Source of the DNA: Prosthecobacter dejongeii
GTDB taxonomy: Bacteria > Verrucomicrobiota > Verrucomicrobiia > Verrucomicrobiales > Verrucomicrobiaceae
DNA: 64,000 bases
Direction of reading: 5' to 3'
Assembly: GCF_014203045.1 (NCBI RefSeq)
Contig: NZ_JACHIF010000002.1
Location: forward strand, 558,001 to 622,000
Of this stretch, positions 17,384-25,775 are shown in pieces. The notes below the pieces were generated by a model. It was given only the letters and a program-made list of their open reading frames with translations. It made no database searches and was not told where the DNA came from. A program made the position numbers and the translations under genes. Position 1 is the first letter of the stretch; each line of letters opens with the position of its first letter.

Positions 17384-18865
17384 TCATGCCTCCAGCAGCT
17401 TGGAGCTGAGGCGGTCCACCATGGCACGGAAGTCATGGGTTTCACTCATGCGCTGGGTGATGACTTTACAGGCATGGATGACGGTGCCGTGGTCGCGACC
17501 GCCGAACTCTTCGCCGATCTGGATGAGGGGCAGTTTCACCATGTGACGGGTGAGGTACATGGCCACTTGGCGGGCTTCGGCGATGTTCTTGGGGCGGCGA
17601 GGGCCGGTGAGGTCACTGACGCGAAGGTCATACTGATTAGCCACGGCGCGCTGCACGCGGTCCACAGTGATGGACTTGGTGGGTTCCTCATCGATGACGT
17701 CGTGCAGGAAGGCGGCTAGTGCGGCTTCGTTCTGCATCACGCCTTCGAGGGAAAAGTGGGCGGCCACACGCATGAGGGCACCTTCCAGCTTGCGGACGTT
17801 GGTGCGTACGCGCTGGGCGATGAACTCGAGGATCCAGGGGTCAAGCTGGACATTGAAATCGCTCATCTTGCGGCGCAGGATGGCCACGCGGGTTTCGAAG
17901 TCCGGCGTCTGGATCTGGGTGGTGAGACCCCATTCGAAACGGGAGACAAGGCGGCTTTCTAGGTTCTTGATGTCGCTCGGTGGACGGTCGCTGGCGAGGA
18001 CGATCTGCTTGGCGTTGTTGAAGAGCTCATTGAACGTGTGGAAGAACTCCTCCTGGGTGCTGTCTTTGCCTTCAAAAAAGTGGACATCGTCAATCAGCAG
18101 CACATCCACCTTGCGGTACTTCTGGCGGAACTGCGTGAAGCTCTGCTTTTTGATGGCCTCGACGAACTCGTTGGTGAATTGCTCGGAGGTCACATAGCGG
18201 ACGATGGCCTTTTTTTTGCGCATCAGCACTTCCTGGCCGATGGCTTGCATGAGGTGGGTCTTGCCCAGACCAGTCGCACCGTAGAAGAAGAGGGGATTGT
18301 AAATGCGGCCTGGCTTTTCTGCCACGGCACGTGCGACTGCGGCGGAGTAGCTACAGTTGGACCCAACAACAAAGTTATCGAAATTAAACTTCAGGTTCAG
18401 CCCCGCTTCGGCAAAGGAGCGCGTGCCATTGGCCTCAGCAGTGACATGAGGGCTGGCTAGCGGACGGTCTGAATCAGCACGAGTGTTGATAACGCGTGCT
18501 GCCTTTAACTCCTGCTTGGCTGTGGCGGGGAAGATGGGCTGCAATTCGTTGGCAATGCTGTATTCGATACGCGCAGCGGTGCCTAGCACTTCAGCCGCTG
18601 CATCGGCCAAGATGCCCGCGAAGTTACTTTCGATCCAAAGTTGATGGATCGGGTTCGGCACATTGACGATGAAACGATGACCATCGGCAATGCGCGCCGT
18701 GGTTCCTGAAAAACAGCGCTGAAAGTTATCGTGGCCCAGTTTCTTCAGCAAGATGCCACAGATTTGATCCCAAGCGGTCGGCTGGAGATGGAAGAGGTCT
18801 TGTCCTTCAGGGCCTTCAGTTGAGATGGAGAGGGGATTGGGGCTGTCTTCATGATCGGTCTCCAT
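17384..18865 (-). CDS. dnaA: Chromosomal replication initiator DnaA
   Basis: A protein of 493 residues. Domain I is at WDQICGILLKKLGHDNFQRCF. Domain III (AAA+) begins at FNFDNFVVGSNCSYS, with Walker A FYGATGLGKTH, Walker B VLLIDDVHFFEGK, and the arginine-finger region LESRLVSRFEWG. Domain IV ends with the DnaA-box-binding signature GGRDHGTVIHACKVI, where the usual HS is HG. The open frame continues to 18964. ATG 18865 (METDHEDSPNPL) is preferred because the upstream residues do not match the family. The protein opens oriC by binding 9-mer boxes. The upstream region carries a phased array of box-like 9-mers. Confidence 0.97.
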   Translation of the reverse strand: METDHEDSPNPLSISTEGPEGQDLFHLQPTAWDQICGILLKKLGHDNFQRCFSGTTARIADGHRFIVNVPNPIHQLWIESNFAGILADAAAEVLGTAARIEYSIANELQPIFPATAKQELKAARVINTRADSDRPLASPHVTAEANGTRSFAEAGLNLKFNFDNFVVGSNCSYSAAVARAVAEKPGRIYNPLFFYGATGLGKTHLMQAIGQEVLMRKKKAIVRYVTSEQFTNEFVEAIKKQSFTQFRQKYRKVDVLLIDDVHFFEGKDSTQEEFFHTFNELFNNAKQIVLASDRPPSDIKNLESRLVSRFEWGLTTQIQTPDFETRVAILRRKMSDFNVQLDPWILEFIAQRVRTNVRKLEGALMRVAAHFSLEGVMQNEAALAAFLHDVIDEEPTKSITVDRVQRAVANQYDLRVSDLTGPRRPKNIAEARQVAMYLTRHMVKLPLIQIGEEFGGRDHGTVIHACKVITQRMSETHDFRAMVDRLSSKLLEA

Positions 18866-19204
18866 AAGGGATGTAGCTGCGGGTCGGGAAGGTTCGGGAA
18901 GGGACAAACGCGGCGCTGATTCGGGAGGGAATGCAGCGCCGCGTTTTGTTTTTAAAATCTGCACCTGTGTATGTCGAAAGTGACACGATTCACAAGCAAA
19001 TCTTGAGCTAATTTTTAAAGTTTTTGGGTTCTGGGGGCGGCTTCATCAAAAAATATCAAGGCCACTCCTTAAGCATCTCTGTATAACCCGTGAATAAGCT
19101 GTGAAAACACTGTGAGTAGTTGTGTGCAACCCACTCTTGGCACGCTTCATGAAACCGCTCCTTGGCAGAGGCCTTTCTTTGCAGCAGGGATACAGCCCTC
19201 GCCC
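18866..19204. other. dnaA upstream region with DnaA-box-like array; possible oriC or autoregulatory site
   Basis: A 339-base gene-free stretch between dnaA and a divergent membrane-protein gene. Four 9-mers related to the reverse DnaA box TGTGGATAA lie in one orientation: CGTGAATAA (19089), TGTGAAAAC (19100), TGTGAGTAG (19111) and TGTGTGCAA (19121). They are 10-11 bases apart, about one helical turn. None is a perfect box. An AT-rich tract (about 19009-19026) lies on the dnaA side and could be an unwinding element. Only position and pattern support this; strand-skew data would be needed to call oriC. Confidence 0.35.
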
Positions 19205-20305
19205 ATGACGGATCCCACTCACACCCTTTGGCTTCAGACCTTTTTGGTCCTGATGGTACTGGGGGCAGGGCTGATGCTTCATCTAAAGTGGCATCCGCTG
19301 CGTGAGGAATTTTCAGAAGCCTGGGACATGTTGCAATCCCTGCGTTGGATCGTGCCCATGATGGCGGCCTTGCTGCTTCTTTCAGGTGAAATCGGGCCAT
19401 GGGGTATTTCGCTGAGAGATGCCGGAGCAAACGGTCACACTGCTTGGGCCTACCTGCTCATCCAGCTACCTGTGGCTGCGCAGGAGATGGCAGCTTTCAT
19501 GCATGGTTTCTTCCCTCCCTGGCCGATGGCTCTGGCGGTACCGTTTTTGCTGACGTTGCTGATGTGGCGAGTGAAGAAGTTCCCTTACCGCTACGATTCA
19601 CGGCGCAAGCGCCCTGCGGTATTTTGGGCTCTTATCATCGCAGCTCTTTCGGCCTGGGGCTGGTTGGCGCTAGAGATCAGCAGTGGACTGCGTTTGATGC
19701 CTGAATGGTTGGAGACTCTGCGGGTGACTTTTCGCTGGCTGGCAGAGGCTTGCATGATGGCAGGCTTGCAGATTTACATGATGCGTCTGGTTATTGGCTG
19801 GGAGGAGCCCACTGAGCCCGAGGATGAAAAAGACCTATGGCTAGCACTCGAGCACACACTGGCTCGCTGGAAAGGGGTGGTCGTTTTGGTGGCGCTGGAT
19901 CTTTTATGGCTCCTTGCCTGGCGGAGCCTGGGTTCAGGAAGCACGGATTGGTCCCTCTGGGTCATGGTGGAATCTTCGCTTTTATTTGCTGCCGTGCCTG
20001 TCGTGGTGGCTAGACTGCGGGCACCGCTGCATGTGATGCTGGAGGTGACGGCCCATGTCTTCATGAAGACTTTGTGGCCACTGTTGGGTTATGCGGTCAG
20101 TGCCACGGCGCTATTAATGTGGGCGCATTTTGCTCTTCGTGGGGTGGCTTCTTGGTTTCCTGAAGGGGCTCTTGGTCAGGGAATGATTCGCATCTTGTCT
20201 GCTTTGGTGCTTGCGACTGTGCGCAGTTGGCTATTTCTAGCCTTTGTGCTCACTCTTCTCCGTCATGGTTTAAAAGCTGCCTCCTCACATGGGCAGGCGA
20301 ATTGA
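19205..20305 (+). CDS. Polytopic membrane protein of unknown function
   Basis: A 366-residue inner-membrane protein with about seven to eight hydrophobic helices, for example TFLVLMVLGAGLMLHL, WIVPMMAALLLLSG, FWALIIAALSAWGWLAL, VVLVALDLLWLLAW and MIRILSALVLATVRSWLFL. No transporter or enzyme motif is obvious. The start at ATG 19205 (MTDPTHTLWL) is chosen over the longer frame from 19112, whose first 31 residues overlap the dnaA box array. It is six bases upstream of the squalene/phytoene synthase gene, so a shared transcript is likely and a link with isoprenoid lipids is possible but unproven. Confidence 0.7.
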   Translation: MTDPTHTLWLQTFLVLMVLGAGLMLHLKWHPLREEFSEAWDMLQSLRWIVPMMAALLLLSGEIGPWGISLRDAGANGHTAWAYLLIQLPVAAQEMAAFMHGFFPPWPMALAVPFLLTLLMWRVKKFPYRYDSRRKRPAVFWALIIAALSAWGWLALEISSGLRLMPEWLETLRVTFRWLAEACMMAGLQIYMMRLVIGWEEPTEPEDEKDLWLALEHTLARWKGVVVLVALDLLWLLAWRSLGSGSTDWSLWVMVESSLLFAAVPVVVARLRAPLHVMLEVTAHVFMKTLWPLLGYAVSATALLMWAHFALRGVASWFPEGALGQGMIRILSALVLATVRSWLFLAFVLTLLRHGLKAASSHGQAN

Positions 20306-20311
20306 TGTGTC

Positions 20312-21181
20312 ATGACTGATCCCAACCTTTCCTCATCTGAAATCGCCAAACGGGCGAAGTCGAATCTGGCTATGGCCCTGGGCTGCTTGCCTGAGGAACG
20401 CAGGCGGGACATGATCTCCTTTTATGCGTTCTGCCGCGTGGTGGATGACATCGCGGATAGCACCGTCCTGAGCGAAGAAGAAAAGGAAAAGGAGCTGGCC
20501 CACTGGCGGCGCTGTGTGAGTGAAGGCCAGGCCCCTGGACATCCTGTGCTGGATGAAGTGGTGCCGCTGCCTCGCAAATATGGATTCCCTCGAGCTTGGC
20601 TGGCGGAGATCGTGGATGGAGTCGCCAGTGACATCCTCCATGTGCGCTATGAGACGTATGAGGAGCTCTTGGCTTACTGCTACAAAGTGGCCTCAGTGGT
20701 CGGGCTGGTGAGTGCTGAAATCTTTGGCAGCACACATCCACAATCCCGTGAGTATGCGGTGCAATTGGGCTATGCCCTCCAACTGACCAACATCATTCGC
20801 GATGTCGGCCAGGATGCTCGTGAGACGGGCCGCATCTATTTGCCCCTTGAGGACCTCAAACGTTTTGGTCTGACGGAGATAGACATTCTCCATGAGCGTC
20901 ATGATTCCCGCTTCATTCAGCTCATGGACTTCGAATACAAGCGCGCACGTGAGATGTATGATGCGGCTGCTAAGCTGCTTCCCACGGTGGATCGCGATGC
21001 GCTTTTGCCTGCGCGCATGATGGGGCAGGTGTATTTTGAAATCTTAGAGAAGTTGCATCGCGAGCGATACCCCGTTTTTGAAAAACGCTGTCGTCTCCAC
21101 CCTCTGCGTAAAATCTGGATTCTATTGACCTTCATGGGTCGCTCTTGGTTGGCACGCTGGCGGAGAAAAGGAACAGCTTGA
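20312..21181 (+). CDS. Squalene/phytoene synthase family enzyme (HpnC/HpnD/CrtB type)
   Basis: A head-to-head prenyl synthase of 289 residues, joining two farnesyl or geranylgeranyl diphosphates through a cyclopropyl intermediate. It has both Asp-rich metal motifs: VVDDIAD near residue 48 and NIIRDVGQDARETGRIYLP near residue 160. An FYAFCRVVDD lead-in and a YALQLTNIIRD helix are also present. The sequence cannot tell presqualene-diphosphate from phytoene synthesis; no desaturase or hopene cyclase is in the window. It is the second gene of a likely operon with the preceding membrane protein. Confidence 0.9.
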   Translation: MTDPNLSSSEIAKRAKSNLAMALGCLPEERRRDMISFYAFCRVVDDIADSTVLSEEEKEKELAHWRRCVSEGQAPGHPVLDEVVPLPRKYGFPRAWLAEIVDGVASDILHVRYETYEELLAYCYKVASVVGLVSAEIFGSTHPQSREYAVQLGYALQLTNIIRDVGQDARETGRIYLPLEDLKRFGLTEIDILHERHDSRFIQLMDFEYKRAREMYDAAAKLLPTVDRDALLPARMMGQVYFEILEKLHRERYPVFEKRCRLHPLRKIWILLTFMGRSWLARWRRKGTA

Positions 21182-21315
21182 TCTGAACAATTCAGACGAC
21201 GCTCCCGTCAGATGGCATGAAGGCATTTATTTTGCCCGAGGGCGGCTCATTTGGCCGTTGCTCGGGTTCAAAGAAACGCCTTGATCCAGATAAAATTTAA
21301 GAAACCTTAACCGAT

Positions 21316-22359
21316 ATGAATACACGCCTCCTCCCTGAGCATGGAAAAGGCTCGCTTTGGCGAGTGCTCGCACTGTCCTTTATGGCGGCGTCGGCTCATG
21401 CTCAGCAGCCCTCAGGCTACAGCTATCCCCCCCCTCCTGGGTATGGGGCTCAGCCGCAGTATTCAGCCCCGCAGTATCCTGCTCAGGCGCCTGCCTATCC
21501 GCAGCAGGGTTATCCTCAGCAAGGCTATTCGCAGGCACCCGCTTACCCTCAGGCCCAGGGATATGCACAGCCAGGTTACCAGACCGAGTATGTGAGCCCG
21601 ATGCAGTTCCTGCCCACTTTTGGTCGCAAATTTGGCGATATGTTCCGCCGTGTGTTTTATGGCGATTCACCGCCGGAAGGGTACGCCACGCAGGCGCCGC
21701 AGAGTTACCCACAGCAGGCCTATCCCCCACAGGGCTATGCTCAGCGGGGACGCAGCCTGGATAGCGCCCCCCCATCTTATCAGAGTCAGTATAGCCAACC
21801 CCAGCCAGGCTATGCCACACCACCGCCACGGTACCAGGAGCAGCCTCGTTACCAACAGCCCCCTGCACCTCAGCCGGGTGTGCCGCAGTATCAGACACCT
21901 CCCGCTCCCCCACGTCAGACCACTCAGCCAGCCCCTCAGTCAAATGGCCGCATGGGCAGCGCCCCACCTCCGCGCACTTCATTAAAGTCAAAATCCACCC
22001 AAACGCCGGCAAAGAAATACACGCCGCCGACCATGTCGCAAAAGCCCAAACGCACTGTCGAAGAAATGCCGCCTCCTGTGGTGGAAAAAAAACAGAGTGT
22101 GGGTGAAGCAGAGAAAGAATACTACCCTCTTCCTGGTGCTAAGCCGAAGACAGAGACAGCCAAATCTTCTCCCCCAAGCAAACCAACAACGGATAAAACC
22201 GCAGGCAACAGCGGCTCTTTCCTTAAAGGCAAGCGCGCCAGCAAGCCTGGCCGTGTCATCAGTCCCTATGCGCCTTATCAGGAACTGGATGTGACGGGCC
22301 TCAGCAGCGGCTCCCTGGCTCTGGACCCGACCACCCAAAAGGTCTTTGAGGTGCCGTAA
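21316..22359 (+). CDS. Secreted Pro/Gln/Tyr-rich repetitive protein
   Basis: A 347-residue exported protein. A signal peptide runs to about AHAQQ (residue 30). The mature part is low-complexity: short repeats such as YPQQGYPQQGYSQAP, YPQAQGYAQPGY and SYPQQAYPPQGYAQ, interrupted by an ordered patch (MQFLPTFGRKFGDMFRRVFYG). A basic, Lys/Pro-rich segment follows. The end, ISPYAPYQELDVTGLSSGS, looks conserved and may be a folded tail. Similar tails occur in verrucomicrobial proteins of unknown role. It could be a cell-envelope or matrix component. It has its own transcription unit, ending in a strong terminator. Confidence 0.65.
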   Translation: MNTRLLPEHGKGSLWRVLALSFMAASAHAQQPSGYSYPPPPGYGAQPQYSAPQYPAQAPAYPQQGYPQQGYSQAPAYPQAQGYAQPGYQTEYVSPMQFLPTFGRKFGDMFRRVFYGDSPPEGYATQAPQSYPQQAYPPQGYAQRGRSLDSAPPSYQSQYSQPQPGYATPPPRYQEQPRYQQPPAPQPGVPQYQTPPAPPRQTTQPAPQSNGRMGSAPPPRTSLKSKSTQTPAKKYTPPTMSQKPKRTVEEMPPPVVEKKQSVGEAEKEYYPLPGAKPKTETAKSSPPSKPTTDKTAGNSGSFLKGKRASKPGRVISPYAPYQELDVTGLSSGSLALDPTTQKVFEVP

Positions 22360-22413
22360 GCGCGGTAACAAGATTTCTCCCGCCTATCTTCACAGATTGG
22401 GCGGCGCTCTTCC

Positions 22414-22446
22414 AAAGAGTGTCTTCGATGAAGACACTCTTTTTGT
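22414..22446 (+). terminator. Rho-independent terminator after the P/Q/Y-rich protein gene
   Basis: A perfect 13-bp stem, AAAGAGTGTCTTC / GAAGACACTCTTT, with a GAT loop, followed by TTTTGTT on the plus strand. On the minus strand no U-run follows, so it acts only rightward. Confidence 0.92.
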
Positions 22447-22516
22447 TAGGTGTGTGGGGGCAAATGAAGACCACGTTGCGACTTGTTCAATCCTCGTCAC
22501 TCTCAGCCTCACCTGG

Positions 22517-22846
22517 CTATTCGGATAAATACAGAGACATGCCCAAGTCAGCCATGGACCGCATCATTTCGGGTGCGATGGCCGCACCTCCTCCAGTCGC
22601 GTTACGGCGAATCATGAACCCAATGTCGGCCACGTACTTGCCGGATTTAAGTTTTAACTCGGATGCTGCGAGCCACTTTTCCAGTGTGTTTACCTGTTGA
22701 GGAAGGTTCCAAATGTCGTCACAGAGCTGGTCAATTTTCTCGGTTGGGGAATCCTCTGAATAGATGTTGATGGGCATGCGGTGTGCAGTTGAGAATAGAT
22801 CCAGACCCAGCCGACGGGTGGGTGAGGATGGGTCTGTTTTAAACAC
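22517..22846 (-). CDS. Small hypothetical protein, possibly a truncated DUF4279-like gene
   Basis: A 109-residue product from GTG 22846, starting 18 bases after the mscL stop. The C-terminal half (KYVADIGFMIRRN, then IAPEMMRSMADLGMSLYLS) resembles the end of DUF4279 proteins, where a hydrophobic strand is followed by a helix of the type 'pe-l-r-aDLGasL'. The N-terminal half of that family is missing or very divergent. It may be a remnant or simply a divergent small protein. It is the last gene of the GNAT, nitrilase, mscL run on this strand. Confidence 0.4.
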   Translation of the reverse strand: MFKTDPSSPTRRLGLDLFSTAHRMPINIYSEDSPTEKIDQLCDDIWNLPQQVNTLEKWLAASELKLKSGKYVADIGFMIRRNATGGGAAIAPEMMRSMADLGMSLYLSE

Positions 22847-22864
22847 CGAAGCAAGACCGCTGGT

Positions 22865-23233
22865 TCAGCGTGCCTTGAGGAGATCACGGATCTCTTTGAG
22901 CAATTGCACATCTTCCGGGACCGGTGGCGGGCCGGCGGGTTCGACTGGCTTAGCGCGCAGGGCGCGGATCTTGTTGATCGGTTTTACAAAGATGAAAAAG
23001 ACCACAGCGGCCAAGAGCAAAAAGTTCAGCACGCCATTGCCCAGGTCCCAGACTCCTTGGACGAAGGAAGGCCAGGCGTCGTTGCCTTTGACCATTTCAA
23101 CGACGGGACCGATGACGCCTTTCACGACGCCATCTACCAGCTTGCCAAAGGCACCACCGATGACCACGCCCACGGCGAGATCCACAATGCTGCCGCGCAT
23201 GACAAACTCTTTGAATTCATTGACGATGCTCAT
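22865..23233 (-). CDS. mscL: Large-conductance mechanosensitive channel MscL
   Basis: A 122-residue channel subunit forming a pentamer in the inner membrane that opens on hypo-osmotic shock. The N-terminal amphipathic helix MSIVNEFKEFVMRGSIVDLAVGV leads into TM1 (VGVVIGGAFGKLVDGVV), the pore-lining signature of the family. TM2 is VLNFLLLAAVVFFIFV. The cytoplasmic bundle ends in VQLLKEIRDLLKAR. The length and order are standard. It is 24 bases downstream of the nitrilase-family gene on the same strand. Confidence 0.97.
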   Translation of the reverse strand: MSIVNEFKEFVMRGSIVDLAVGVVIGGAFGKLVDGVVKGVIGPVVEMVKGNDAWPSFVQGVWDLGNGVLNFLLLAAVVFFIFVKPINKIRALRAKPVEPAGPPPVPEDVQLLKEIRDLLKAR

Positions 23234-23257
23234 GATGATAATTTGTTGGGTTGCTGC

Positions 23258-24133
23258 TCAGGATTCGACCTGATGGATGATAAAATGACCAGCCAAATCT
23301 TTGCCAAGGTGGGAAGGATTCGTCTCCACCTGCATTCGTCGCATCACTTCGAGGGCTCTTTTTTCCAAACTCACTCGAAGTTGATGCTGACCTTCGGTGA
23401 AAACCTCGGTTTCGATCCAGCGTGGAACCTGCCGAAAGGCAGCTTGAGAGGGCGAGTAAAAAGCCAGGCGCCCCACATTGACATCAATCAATTCGGATTC
23501 CGCTTTTCCGGTGAGATGACATACAGCGACATGGCAGCCCAGCTCGATGGCACGGGCCGAAGCGCAGCGGTCCACACGTTCCACGCCCAGGATACTTTCC
23601 GTCGCACTGGGGCAAAGAATGAGGTCCACGCCGTCTCCTCGCAGCCGGGCGGAGATCTCTGGAATTTCAATGTCTAGACAGATGACGACGGCGATGCGGA
23701 AGCTCTGAAATTCCCAAAGATAAAGGATGCCGCCTGGGCTGAATACTTTCTCCCACGGCGTGAGGTGCAGCTTATCCTGATGACTCAGTTGACCTCCCAC
23801 GAAGATGGGGGCCCGGTTAAAGAGACGGTGCGTCTCACCATCCACAAAAGGCACGGTTCCCAGGACCGCCGCTTTTCCTGGCCGGTCCAAACGCACTCGC
23901 AGCGTAGGGAGCAACGTCTGCCAAAAAAGTCGGGAAAGTGCATGATAAATCGTGGGATCTTCGGGTGTCCGGGTCACGAAGGTTTCCAAGCCCATCCAGG
24001 TAAACTCAGGCAGCAGCACCATGTCTGCGCCACTTTCCCAGGACTGCTCCACCACACGCACCACCTCATTTGCATAAGCGGTCGGGCTATCACACGCAAA
24101 GCCGGGGTCAAAAGTGAGGATATCGAGAGTCAT
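23258..24133 (-). CDS. Carbon-nitrogen hydrolase (nitrilase superfamily)
   Basis: A 291-residue amidase-type enzyme. The catalytic triad is visible: Glu in LLPEFTWMG, Lys in QDKLHLTPWE and Cys in VVICLDIEIPEIS. The family-typical ADMVLLPE strand precedes the Glu. It would hydrolyse a small amide or nitrile in the cytosol; the substrate cannot be read from sequence. ATG 24133 (MTLDILTFDPG) starts on the first beta strand; the 12 extra upstream residues are not conserved. A GNAT acetyltransferase gene lies 50 bases upstream, a pairing that in some bacteria exists as one fused protein (YhcX type). Confidence 0.88.
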   Translation of the reverse strand: MTLDILTFDPGFACDSPTAYANEVVRVVEQSWESGADMVLLPEFTWMGLETFVTRTPEDPTIYHALSRLFWQTLLPTLRVRLDRPGKAAVLGTVPFVDGETHRLFNRAPIFVGGQLSHQDKLHLTPWEKVFSPGGILYLWEFQSFRIAVVICLDIEIPEISARLRGDGVDLILCPSATESILGVERVDRCASARAIELGCHVAVCHLTGKAESELIDVNVGRLAFYSPSQAAFRQVPRWIETEVFTEGQHQLRVSLEKRALEVMRRMQVETNPSHLGKDLAGHFIIHQVES

Positions 24134-24183
24134 AAAGCGGAACACCGAAGCGCATCCAAAGAAGCGCAAAAGCTCCTTCCACG

Positions 24184-24771
24184 CTACTTCAGTTCTTTGG
24201 TCCAGAAGGTGAGCGTTTTGGCCGACTCCTCCACTTCATTCACTTCCTTCCAGCGAAAAAGGGCCTGTAAGTGAGGTTGCTTTTGGTAGCCACGTGCCTT
24301 CCAAAACTCATCCAGGGGCCGATAGTTATCTGGCCGCGAAGGATGATCCGGTGGCCGATCAACCGCACAGAAAGCGGCTTGGTTCAGTCCAAGCGATAGA
24401 GCATGGTTTTCACGATGTTTGAAAAACTGCCTGCCAATGCCTCGCCCTCGATATTGCGGTAGCAGAATGGACTCTCCCAAATAGCAGATCTGGGAGATGT
24501 CGTGCCCTGCTTGGAGGAATGGAGCCTGAAATTCTGGGCCCTCATCGGCCATCGGCATGCAGGTGGTAGCCCCCACCACGGCATCTCCATGAAACGCTAA
24601 AACGGCCAGGCTGCGCTCCCCCTCAGTGTACACTTTGAGGTAATCCCGTTCATATTCCAGGCTGCCATCATACAGATAAGGATAGTCCCTGAAAACGGTG
24701 ATCCGCAGGGCCCCAAGTGCATCCACATAGGGCTCAATCTGCTTTCCCTGAACATTGAGAAGACGCAGCAT
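24184..24771 (-). CDS. GNAT-family N-acetyltransferase
   Basis: A 195-residue acetyltransferase. The acetyl-CoA-binding motif A is ILLPQYRGRGIGRQFFKHRE, with the pyrophosphate loop QYRGRGIG. The preceding strand CYLGESILL and the following helix/strand LGLNQAAFCAV are in order. The C-terminal DEFWKARGY is motif-B-like. It heads the leftward set with the nitrilase-family amidase. Fusion of these two activities elsewhere suggests they act on one metabolite or one N-terminal/amide substrate, but this is inference. Confidence 0.85.
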   Translation of the reverse strand: MLRLLNVQGKQIEPYVDALGALRITVFRDYPYLYDGSLEYERDYLKVYTEGERSLAVLAFHGDAVVGATTCMPMADEGPEFQAPFLQAGHDISQICYLGESILLPQYRGRGIGRQFFKHRENHALSLGLNQAAFCAVDRPPDHPSRPDNYRPLDEFWKARGYQKQPHLQALFRWKEVNEVEESAKTLTFWTKELK

Positions 24772-24929
24772 ATTGAATCAATGAACGTGAAAAGTGGCTT
24801 GGTATTAGAGAAGACTGCCAAAGGATGCGCATGGATTCACAAAAAAGTGGCAATCGTTTCTCCTCATGCGCTCATGGATGAGTGCTTTCAAGGCTTGAAT
24901 GCGAAGTTTTATCAGCACAAATTCAGCTC

Positions 24930-25769
24930 ATGACTCCCCCGCAGTTCCTTTGGCTCAATGGTCGTATTCAATCCACGGAGGAGGCGCGGCTTTCTCCTTT
25001 GGACCACGGCTTCCTCGTGGGAGATGGGGTGTTTGAAACCTTGGTGGTGCGTCGTGGCAAACCTTTTGCGGCTAAGCAGCACTATGAAAGGCTAGTGAAG
25101 TCTTGTGAGGTCACAGGGCTGCACTGTATTTCAGAGCCGACGTTCCATGAAAGCATCTCCGCCGTCATGCAGGCGAATGGTCTTCAAGATGCTCGTGTGC
25201 GAGTGACTCTCACCAGTGGCGATGGTCCTCTCGGGTCGGATCGGGGGGCTGGGGAGGGGACTGTATTGGTGGTAGCCACTCCTTTGAACTCCTGGCCACC
25301 GACCGAAAAAGTCCAGCTTGCGCCCTGGACACGCAATTCACGCGGGGCACTCGCCAGTGTGAAGAGCGTCTCTTATGGTGAAAATGTTCGCGCGCTTCTT
25401 TACGCCAAAGAGCGCGGCTGTGGTGAAGCCTTGGTGGTCAATGAGTCTAACCAACTTTGCGAGGGAACCGGGTCCAATGTCTTCGTGGTCCTCGAAGGTC
25501 GCTTGTTGACCCCACCTCTTTCTTCGGGATGTCTCGCCGGGATCACCCGCCAGCTTGTGCTAGAGGCCTGTGCCAAAGTGGGGATCGTATGTCTGGAGGA
25601 GGACCTCCCTGTCGTGGTTTTGGAGGAATGTGAAGAAGCCTTTCTGACCTCCTCCACACGGGATGTCCACCCCATTTCGCTGCTCAATGGCCGTGCCTTG
25701 CAAGCTCCAGGGTCCGTCACGCTCGCTGTTCAGCAGGCATTCCAGCAGATGTACGCCACCGGGGCTTGA
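24930..25769 (+). CDS. PLP fold-type IV aminotransferase/lyase (branched-chain aminotransferase or aminodeoxychorismate lyase-like)
   Basis: A 279-residue PLP enzyme. The characteristic start is LWLNGRI then LSPLDHGFLVGDGVFETLVV. The helix HYERLVKSCEVTGL follows, then the catalytic-Lys region SVKSVSYGENVRALLYAKERG, then NESNQLCEGTGSNVFVV, which binds the PLP phosphate. The size fits aminodeoxychorismate lyase (PabC) or D-amino-acid/branched-chain transaminases; sequence alone does not decide. I use ATG 24930, since the 16 residues upstream do not belong to the fold. It converges on the membrane fusion protein gene with six bases between the stops. Confidence 0.85.
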   Translation: MTPPQFLWLNGRIQSTEEARLSPLDHGFLVGDGVFETLVVRRGKPFAAKQHYERLVKSCEVTGLHCISEPTFHESISAVMQANGLQDARVRVTLTSGDGPLGSDRGAGEGTVLVVATPLNSWPPTEKVQLAPWTRNSRGALASVKSVSYGENVRALLYAKERGCGEALVVNESNQLCEGTGSNVFVVLEGRLLTPPLSSGCLAGITRQLVLEACAKVGIVCLEEDLPVVVLEECEEAFLTSSTRDVHPISLLNGRALQAPGSVTLAVQQAFQQMYATGA

Positions 25770-25775
25770 GGTGCT

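Noticed and set aside
21210-21275. CCCGAG/CTCGGG hairpin after the squalene/phytoene synthase
   Set aside because: A long, interrupted stem and no T-tract; it might be a weak terminator but support is poor.
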